Positions 5,334 to 8,703 of a stretch of DNA of 8,703 nt are shown here, in pieces; the stretch's first letter is position 1, and every line of letters starts with the position of its first letter. The translations under genes and the position numbers were made by a program. This DNA comes from Thermoanaerobaculia bacterium (lineage in GTDB: Bacteria > Bacteroidota > Bacteroidia > Chitinophagales > Saprospiraceae), in NCBI GenBank assembly GCA_023151335.1, contig JAKLJF010000180.1:1-8703 (forward strand), given 5' to 3'. Below the pieces are notes generated by a model, which did not search any database, had not been told where the DNA came from, and saw only the letters and a program-made list of their open reading frames with translations.

Positions 5334-6365
5334 TTGAACTTTTTCAAATTTTTCAAGCAGGAATTGGCGGTTGACCTGGGCACGGCCAATACGCTCATTA
5401 TGATGGACGACCAGGTAGTGGTAGACGAGCCTTCTATCGTGGCGGTGGACCGCAAAACAGGACAAACCATTGCCGTGGGTCACCGGGCCATGCAAATGCA
5501 CGAAAAAACCCATGAAAATATCAAAACCATCCGCCCGCTGAAAGACGGGGTGATCGCCGACTTCCAGGCCGCCGAAGCCATGATCGAAAGTATGATCCGC
5601 ATGGTGGGACGGCGCAGTTCGCTGTTCGGCCATTTGAAAATGGTGATCTGCATTCCCAGCGGGATCACGGAAGTGGAAAAACGCGCGGTATTCGACTCAG
5701 CCGACCACGTGGATAGCAAAGAGACCTACCTCATACACGAGCCCATGGCAGCCGCCCTGGGGATCGGGCTCAATATTGAGGAGCCCATTGGCAACATGAT
5801 CATCGACATCGGCGGCGGCACCACCGAGATCGCCGTGATCGCCCTTTCCGGCATCGTATGCGACCAGTCTATCCGCATCGCCGGCGACGAGCTCACCAAC
5901 GATATCATGGGCTACATGAAACGCGAACACAACATCCTCATCGGCGAACGCACGGCGGAACAGATCAAGATCAACGTCGGCTCGGCCCTGCATGAACTCG
6001 AAAACCCGCCGGAAGATTATGCCGTCAACGGGCGCGACCTAATGACCGGCATCCCGAAACAGATCAAGATCAGTTACCAGGAAGTGGCCTATGCCCTGGA
6101 TAAAAGCGTCAGCAAAGTGGAAGACGCCGTGTTGCGGGCTCTGGAAATGACCCCGCCCGAACTGGCTTCCGACATCTACAAAACCGGCCTGTATCTCACC
6201 GGCGGCGGCGCCCTGTTGCGCGGGCTCGACAAACGCCTGGAGCAAAAAACAAAACTCGCCGTTCATATCGCCGACGACCCCCTCCGGGCCGTGGTACGCG
6301 GCACCGGTATGGCCCTGCACCATACCGACAAGTTTTCATTTTTAATTGATCGTAAAAGCGTTTAA
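5334..6365 (+). CDS. mreB: Rod shape-determining protein MreB
   Basis: MreB is the bacterial actin homologue. It polymerises with ATP under the inner membrane and steers the Rod complex during lateral wall growth. The 343-aa length is normal. The N-terminus MNFFKFF may be a short amphipathic membrane anchor. Phosphate-1 motif DLGTANT is at 14-20, phosphate-2 IDIGGGTTE at 157-165, then GERTAEQIK, and the adenosine motif LTGGGALLRG near the C-terminus. The start is an unusual TTG at 5334. An in-frame TAA at 5319 rules out a much earlier start, and the next in-frame ATG would remove the phosphate-1 motif. No Shine-Dalgarno is present, as is common in the phylum. It is the first gene of the mreBCD-mrdA cluster, with a hairpin-forming repeat separating it from mreC. 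Confidence 0.97.
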   Translation: MNFFKFFKQELAVDLGTANTLIMMDDQVVVDEPSIVAVDRKTGQTIAVGHRAMQMHEKTHENIKTIRPLKDGVIADFQAAEAMIESMIRMVGRRSSLFGHLKMVICIPSGITEVEKRAVFDSADHVDSKETYLIHEPMAAALGIGLNIEEPIGNMIIDIGGGTTEIAVIALSGIVCDQSIRIAGDELTNDIMGYMKREHNILIGERTAEQIKINVGSALHELENPPEDYAVNGRDLMTGIPKQIKISYQEVAYALDKSVSKVEDAVLRALEMTPPELASDIYKTGLYLTGGGALLRGLDKRLEQKTKLAVHIADDPLRAVVRGTGMALHHTDKFSFLIDRKSV

Positions 6366-6367
6366 TT

Positions 6368-6432
6368 GAGTTATGAGTTATGCGTTATGAGTTATGGAAC
6401 ACTCATAACTCATAACTCATAATTCATAACTC
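6368..6432. repeat. Inverted heptamer arrays (GAGTTAT / ATAACTC) forming a hairpin
   Basis: Four GAGTTAT-type units (6368-6395, one being GCGTTAT) face four ATAACTC-type units (6405-6432, one being ATAATTC) across the 9-nt spacer GGAACACTC. The arms pair at 26 of 28 positions, and one mismatch becomes a G-U pair in RNA. The whole mreB-mreC gap is taken up by this structure. It has no T-run, so it is more likely an RNA-stabilising or attenuating stem than a full terminator. Confidence 0.9.
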
Positions 6433-6439
6433 ACCTGAC

Positions 6440-7303
6440 ATGCATTCCATTATCCAACTTTTTATTCGGCATGGCGGCTTGCTCACGCTGGTAGTACTGG
6501 AGGTGGTTTGCTTTTATCTGATCTCCACGTTCAACGACCCGCAACGCCAGATCTCTTCGGCCAGCTGGACCAAATACTCTGGTCAATTCCTGCAATGGAA
6601 AACAGATTGGCTCGATTACCTGGGCCTGAAAGAACAGAATGAACGGCTGCGCAACCAGGTCGCAGAACTCGGCACACAACTGACCAACGCGCGACTGATA
6701 GCCGTGCCCCGCCGCGATACCTTCGTTTTTCAGGCGACTGTAGATTCGCTCCACCGGAATTTTACCCGGCCAGAGTACATACTGCTCCCGGCACAGGTCA
6801 TCAGCAACACCATCAGCGGCAGCAACAACTGGCTGATGATCAACCGCGGACGGCGCGACGGCGTCCAGCCCAATACCGGGGTTATCAGTGCCGACGGACT
6901 GGTGGGCATTGTTCGTTACGTATCCGACGATTTTGCCATGGTGATGTCGGTGCTTCACCGGCAAACAAAAATCTCTGCCGCGTTGAAAAAGTACGCATAC
7001 TTCGGGTCGCTGGTGTGGGAAGGCAACAAACCGCAAATCATGACGCTGACGGACATCCCTTCCCATTTGAAGGTCAGAAAGGGCGACACGGTAGAGGTCA
7101 GCCGTTACTCGCTGATGTTTCCCCCGGGCCATTTGGCCGGCACCGTGGATTCCGCATACCTGCAACCGGGCAGCAATTTTTTATCTATCCTGGTACAATT
7201 AAGCCAGCACCCCGCCGCTTTTAACCATGTTTACGTGGTCAATAACAAATTTTCAGGTCAAATCGATTCGCTGCAACAGTTGGTAAAGGATGAACGGCGT
7301 TAA
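6440..7303 (+). CDS. mreC: Rod shape-determining protein MreC
   Basis: MreC is an inner-membrane protein whose periplasmic part activates PBP2 and links it to MreB and MreD. The 287-aa product has a short cytoplasmic N-terminus, one membrane segment at about residues 13-30, a predicted coiled coil at about 44-90 (KEQNERLRNQVAELGTQL) and a beta-rich C-terminal domain from about 110. Family signatures include the NRGRRDGV stretch (135-142), GLVGIVRYVSDDFAMVM (153-169) and KVRKGDTVEVSRYSLMFPPG (211-230). The ATG start at 6440 lies 7 bp after the inverted heptamer hairpin and has no Shine-Dalgarno. Its 3' end overlaps mreD by 14 bp, which suggests coupled translation. Confidence 0.94.
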   Translation: MHSIIQLFIRHGGLLTLVVLEVVCFYLISTFNDPQRQISSASWTKYSGQFLQWKTDWLDYLGLKEQNERLRNQVAELGTQLTNARLIAVPRRDTFVFQATVDSLHRNFTRPEYILLPAQVISNTISGSNNWLMINRGRRDGVQPNTGVISADGLVGIVRYVSDDFAMVMSVLHRQTKISAALKKYAYFGSLVWEGNKPQIMTLTDIPSHLKVRKGDTVEVSRYSLMFPPGHLAGTVDSAYLQPGSNFLSILVQLSQHPAAFNHVYVVNNKFSGQIDSLQQLVKDERR

Positions 7304-7814
7304 TATTTTTCCCAATATCTGGCGATTTATCGGGCTCACGATCGTGCAGGTGGTCATCCTGTCGAAGGTAGCGCTGTCCGCCAACGGGTATTGCAACATC
7401 CTGGTTTACCCCCTGTTCATTTTGTTCCTGCCGGTGCAGCTGGCTACGCCGGCGGTCGTGTTTCTGGGATTTCTGATCGGCATTACCGTGGATTTGCTGA
7501 CCGGCACTCCCGGCGTCAACGCCAGCGCCGGCGCTATGTCGGGTTATGCGCGTGCCGTGTTGCTGCATCGCTATGCCCCGAGGGGCGGATACACGGCCAA
7601 AGAGCCGATCCCCGCGCCAGCCTACTTCGGCTGGCGCTGGTTTATTATCGTGGCCGCCATTTTTTTTGGCGTACATATCACGTGGTATTTTTCGATGGCT
7701 TATTTCACGCCTGTATATTTGCTGAAACAAATCCTGCCCCAGTCCGCTTTGGCCTGGGCGCTCACCATGATCATCGTCCTGTTGTACACCCGATTGTTTC
7801 ATCCTAAAATCTGA
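7290..7814 (+). CDS. mreD: Rod shape-determining protein MreD
   Basis: MreD is a small polytopic membrane protein of the Rod complex that interacts with MreC. The 174-aa product is strongly hydrophobic, with likely helices near residues 12-28, 36-50, 52-70, 83-93, 117-136 and 153-168. The stretch GITVDLLTGTPGVNASA (64-80) fits the family motif of an acidic residue followed by spaced glycines. The family is weakly conserved, so position between mreC and the PBP2 gene is the stronger support. The ATG lies inside the end of mreC, and the stop is only 2 bp before the mrdA ATG. Confidence 0.9.
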   Translation: MNGVNIFPNIWRFIGLTIVQVVILSKVALSANGYCNILVYPLFILFLPVQLATPAVVFLGFLIGITVDLLTGTPGVNASAGAMSGYARAVLLHRYAPRGGYTAKEPIPAPAYFGWRWFIIVAAIFFGVHITWYFSMAYFTPVYLLKQILPQSALAWALTMIIVLLYTRLFHPKI

Positions 7815-7816
7815 AC

Positions 7817-8703
7817 ATGGCCGATCTGTATCGCGAACGACAACGCACCATCCAACTGGTGATCCTTGGCTGCGCGCTGGCATTGGTGCTGAAAGCAGCC
7901 CAACTGCAATTGTTCGACGATTCTTTCCGGCGCCGCGCCGACGCCACCACCATTGAAAAAATGACCGCCTATCCCCCGCGCGGGCTGGTGTTCGACCGGA
8001 ACAACAAACTCCTGATCAACAACAACGCCATGTACGATCTGATGGTTACCTACAACCAGATCGACCCGCACATGGATACGACCAAATTTTGCCAGCTGCT
8101 CGGTATCAGCCGGGATCAGTTTAAGCAGTTTTTGACCAAAGAATGGCGAAGCGGCAAATTTTCCCGTTCCGTGCCCTTCGTTTTTATGAAAAAAATATCC
8201 ACCGAAACCTACGCCCGCCTGCAGGAATGTCTGTACCAATTCCCCGGTTTCTTCGTACAGGTGCGTAATATCCGCGGCTACCCCTACAACGTGGGCGCTC
8301 ACGTGCTGGGTTATATCAACGAAGTAGACCCCCGCGATATTGAACAGGGTAAAGGCGTATACGTTTCCGGCGATTATATCGGCGCCGGCGGACTGGAGTC
8401 GAAGTATGAAGAGCGCCTGCGCGGTAAAAAGGGATACAATTATCTGCTGAAAGACAACCTGGGCCGTATCGTCGGAAAATACCTCGACGGGAAACTGGAT
8501 ACCATTCCCACGAGCGGAGAAGACCTGATCTGTTCGATCTCCGCCGACCTGCAGGCTTACGGCGAAAAACTGATGCAAAATAAAACAGGCAGCGTGGTGG
8601 CCATCGAACCGCACAGCGGCGAAATCCTGGCCATGATCAGCGCGCCCACTTACGATCCCAACGACCTGACCATGACGCAGGACCGGGGCCCCGTGTTCAC
8701 GCG
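7817..8703 (+). CDS. mrdA: Penicillin-binding protein 2, N-terminal part (runs off window)
   Basis: This is the first 295 codons of an elongation-specific class B PBP, the transpeptidase that cross-links lateral peptidoglycan with its glycosyltransferase partner RodA. A short cytoplasmic tail with arginines (MADLYRERQR) leads into one membrane segment at about residues 11-30. The pedestal domain follows with YPPRGLVFDRNN (52-63), RGYPYNVGAHVLGYINEV (153-170) and YIGAGGLESKYEERLRGKKG (187-206). The transpeptidase domain begins with the GSVVAIEPHSGEILAMIS stretch (258-275) and the window ends at GPVFT, close before the expected SxxK serine, so catalytic residues are not seen. The ATG at 7817 is 2 bp after mreD. 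rodA would be expected downstream. The symbol pbpA is also used for this gene. Confidence 0.93.
   Translation, partial: MADLYRERQRTIQLVILGCALALVLKAAQLQLFDDSFRRRADATTIEKMTAYPPRGLVFDRNNKLLINNNAMYDLMVTYNQIDPHMDTTKFCQLLGISRDQFKQFLTKEWRSGKFSRSVPFVFMKKISTETYARLQECLYQFPGFFVQVRNIRGYPYNVGAHVLGYINEVDPRDIEQGKGVYVSGDYIGAGGLESKYEERLRGKKGYNYLLKDNLGRIVGKYLDGKLDTIPTSGEDLICSISADLQAYGEKLMQNKTGSVVAIEPHSGEILAMISAPTYDPNDLTMTQDRGPVFT

Noticed and set aside
364..6432. CRISPR array
   Set aside because: The repeats are 7-9 bp and directly adjacent without unique spacers, and no cas genes are present.
7799..8614. 271-residue minus-strand open frame opposite the end of mreD and start of mrdA
   Set aside because: The plus strand encodes a clear PBP2 N-terminus, so this is a shadow.

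Overview
The window looks like chromosome of a Bacteroidota bacterium of moderately high GC, most likely near Saprospiria or Chitinophagia. The lineage is inferred from three things: Bacteroidota-type -7 promoter boxes (TAnnTTTG), start codons without Shine-Dalgarno sequences, and protein variants such as the MreB N-terminus and the sodium:solute symporter C-terminus. No RNA gene, CRISPR array, intact insertion sequence or prophage is visible.

Layout. The left edge holds the last 82 codons of a rightward sodium:solute symporter (3-251). It converges on a leftward group: pxpA (5-oxoprolinase subunit A, 1125-367), a secreted two-repeat protein of unknown function (1932-1162) and dnaN (beta sliding clamp, 3338-2220). 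A 459-bp gene-free region (3339-3797) follows. It has a run of DnaA-box-like 9-mers beside a 76%-AT stretch and could be a replication origin. To its right everything reads rightward: a non-catalytic M16 peptidase-family protein (3798-5066), then the cell-elongation cluster mreB (5334-6365), mreC (6440-7303), mreD (7290-7814) and the start of the PBP2 gene mrdA (7817 to the window end).

How the genes work together. MreB, MreC, MreD and PBP2 are the core of the Rod complex, which directs lateral peptidoglycan synthesis. mreC and mreD overlap by 14 bp and mreD and mrdA are 2 bp apart, so they are probably one transcript with mreB from the promoter near 5232. dnaN is replication housekeeping. 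pxpA and the symporter suggest 5-oxoproline use and solute uptake, but pxpB and pxpC are not in view.

The most unusual feature is in the gaps. Most gaps carry short perfect or near-perfect tandem repeats, each with a different 7-, 8- or 9-bp unit: AACTCAA at the pxpA end, TTTGAAG before pxpA, ATTGAGTG running into the dnaN start codon, GGATTAC after the M16 gene, TTAAACCCG in the mreB leader, and GAGTTAT in inverted arms between mreB and mreC. Downstream of dnaN there is also a roughly 100-bp, almost fully palindromic element with a 26-bp perfect stem and flanking TTA triplets. These repeats and the candidate origin are the best targets for follow-up. The genes themselves belong mostly to known families.
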